Below, piece after piece: positions 6,656-7,647 of a stretch of DNA of 7,647 nt. Origin of the DNA: Deltaproteobacteria bacterium. Its GTDB lineage: Bacteria > Desulfobacterota > Syntrophia > Syntrophales > UBA5619. The notes below the pieces were generated by a model, which was not told where the DNA came from, made no database searches, and saw only the letters and a program-made list of their open reading frames with translations. The position numbers and the translations under genes are program-made. Each line of letters begins with the position of its first letter. Positions within the stretch are counted from its first letter, which is position 1. The DNA lies in assembly GCA_026388365.1 (NCBI GenBank), contig JAPLJW010000067.1, positions 1 to 7,647 on the forward strand, read 5' to 3'.

Positions 6656-7327
6656 TCAGAAGCCTCCGGTCTCCTGCTCCACTTCGAGGTCGAAGTCGGC
6701 CTGATTCCAGGAGGAGTCCTTCAGGTATTCCCGGCGGAACGTCTCCGCAATCTGATCGAGAGGAACATCGGCAAATTCTCCGCGATACGCAAGGTACTCC
6801 ATGTGCCTTTTCCCCTCGAGATCGAACGGGTGATAGATCGAGTCCCGGCGCCCGTCGAAATCAAGGGGCTTCAGCCGGAACCGCTCGCAAAGTTCGATAT
6901 TGAATGCGGGCGTCGTCTTTACCCAGGCCCCCTCCAGGAAAATGGAGGTGTACCCGTGCCAGAAGAATAGGTCGGTCTTCATCTGGTTGCGCATCCGTCG
7001 AGTGGTCAGGTGGTTCCGCACATCGGCAAATCCGAGCTGGGCCGGAATTCCCGTGGCCCGGCAGCAGGCCGCCAGCAGGATTGCCTTGGCCACGCACCAG
7101 CCGCGGCCGCTTTTCAGTGTGGCGCTGGCGCGGATCCCTTCGATCGACAGATCGATGGTGTACGGATCGTATCGGATGCCGTCCCGGACGGAATAATAGA
7201 GGCTGATCGCCTACTCCCTCGAATCGGCGGAAATGCCGGCGTTCTTTCTTGCAAAAGCTGAGACAGCCACACTTTCACAATCAATCGCCAAAGAAGGCTG
7301 AAGATAGGACCTCATCTCTGAATTCAT
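6656..7327 (-). pseudogene. Transglutaminase-like protein gene interrupted by an amber codon
   Basis: The minus-strand reading frame runs from ATG 7327-7325 to TGA 6658-6656, 224 codons, with a single in-frame TAG at codon 39 (7213-7211). Sequence before the stop (from MNSEMRSYLQPSLAIDCE to GISADSRE) and after it (AISLYYSVRDGIRYDPYTID) both fit one bacterial transglutaminase-like family. Catalytic C78 lies in SGRGWCVAKA, with GIPAQLGFADVRNH following. H124 is in WHGY, and TPAFN (139-143) marks the third active-site position. Such proteins are cysteine-protease-fold enzymes, and this subfamily has no well-defined substrate. The only start codon after the TAG is GTG 7093-7091, which begins immediately after C78, so a restarted product would lack its nucleophile. 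Either the gene is a recent nonsense pseudogene, the TAG is an assembly error, or it is read through. It faces lon tail to tail. The purine stretch AAGAGACAGGG precedes the ATG. Confidence 0.85.
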
Positions 7328-7478
7328 ACCCTGTCTCTTTTTATAGGGGGAAACCTTTTTTCTTCATCCGGTTCACGCGTACTTCTGATTTGATAATCTG
7401 ATTGAAATGGGCCTTGTCTGAGTTACACCTACAAGTCCACGACGCGCGGTATCGAATTGAGGCGAGGCTTACCATTTG
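7328..7478. other. Non-coding stretch between transglutaminase-like gene and IS91 fragment
   Basis: No gene is seen. On the minus strand it reads into the ATG of the transglutaminase-like gene. A TATAAA box lies only 12 nt before that ATG, too close to act as an ordinary -10 with a leader, and has no good -35. This segment may hold leftover insertion-sequence DNA, but no ends can be recognised. Confidence 0.3.
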
Positions 7479-7619
7479 AAAGCAGCGACACTTGCAGGAG
7501 AATGCAAGAAGGTGTTTGTGGCCACAGTCCTTGCATTTCAAACGGGTAAACCCGTTGTGCAGATCAGCCGCCCCCCGATTGTCTCGCGTTTCCTGGATCG
7601 CCGTTAAACGGCGTCTCAT
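7479..7619 (-). pseudogene. Truncated IS91-type transposase, N-terminal zinc-binding fragment
   Basis: A minus-strand frame opening at ATG 7619 contains, at about codons 19-47 (7565-7479), DLHNGFTRLKCKDCGHKHLL followed by AFSCKCRCF. This matches the zinc-binding N terminus of IS91-family transposases (usual form: GDLHxGFxRVxCxxCGHEYLLAFSCKxRxFCPSCHxKR). C29, C32 and C42 are present. The next expected block, CPSCH, is missing: after F47 the frame continues with unrelated residues. Upstream of codon 18 the expected YGYWRPVI-type region is also absent, and a different frame shows HPAVNQLYE, which may be a shifted scrap of the same N terminus. The rolling-circle catalytic domain is absent, so the fragment cannot transpose. 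It records a past IS91-like insertion beside a broken gene. Confidence 0.75.
7599..7613. repeat. 15-bp perfect palindrome CGCCGTT-A-AACGGCG
   Basis: Two 7-bp arms surround a single A. It lies over the start of the IS91-type fragment on the minus strand. Hairpins occur at the ends of IS91-family elements, but this one sits inside the apparent transposase frame, so it could equally be chance or a protein-binding site. Confidence 0.3.
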
Positions 7620-7647
7620 ATAATTGATTTACAGCCGGATGAGCGGG

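Noticed and set aside
7211..7213. TAG read as pyrrolysine in the transglutaminase-like protein
   Set aside because: Pyrrolysine is known mainly in methylamine methyltransferases; nothing in the window suggests its machinery. A nonsense mutation or sequence error is simpler.
7341..7478. Rest of the 92-codon minus-strand frame after the IS91-like motif
   Set aside because: After the Cys-rich segment the residues no longer fit an IS91 transposase and match nothing recognised, so this is treated as chance open frame.

Overview
The window looks like chromosomal DNA from a Gram-negative anaerobe-type bacterium, most likely of the former Deltaproteobacteria (Syntrophobacterales-like). This is inferred from the compact REP-type palindrome near position 130, whose translated form (FPRRRES) is scattered through such genomes, from the adjacent hsp20-lon pair, and from the GC-rich codon use of the right half. 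No rRNA, tRNA or CRISPR array is visible.

Layout. Positions 1-513 hold no convincing intact gene. They contain a REP-like palindrome, small inverted repeats and a possible 5' remnant of a minus-strand gene. A 37-codon ORF (514-627) overlaps the start of a large plus-strand gene (620-3202). That gene encodes a three-part protein: a helical N-terminal region, an endonuclease IV/xylose-isomerase-like TIM barrel with all nine positions of the endonuclease IV zinc site apparently kept, and two C-terminal cyclic-nucleotide-binding domains. After a 487-bp spacer with a good sigma70-like promoter comes a two-gene proteostasis operon: a small heat-shock protein (3690-4136) and, 28 bp later, a complete Lon protease (4165-6537). 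Facing them on the minus strand is a transglutaminase-like gene (7327 to 6656) interrupted by an in-frame amber codon at codon 39. The right end carries a truncated, IS91-type transposase zinc-finger fragment (minus strand) in otherwise gene-free sequence.

How the parts work together. Hsp20 holds unfolding proteins and Lon degrades damaged ones, so that pair forms one stress-response unit. The cyclic-nucleotide protein is separately placed, has lower GC and more mixed codon use, and probably belongs to a signalling or DNA/sugar-metabolism function unrelated to the operon. The edges of the window (REP element, IS91 scrap, broken transglutaminase gene, a possible decayed ORF at 3331-3641) show local gene decay.

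The most interesting object is the 860-residue fusion: a metal-dependent TIM barrel that looks as if it is controlled by cAMP or cGMP.
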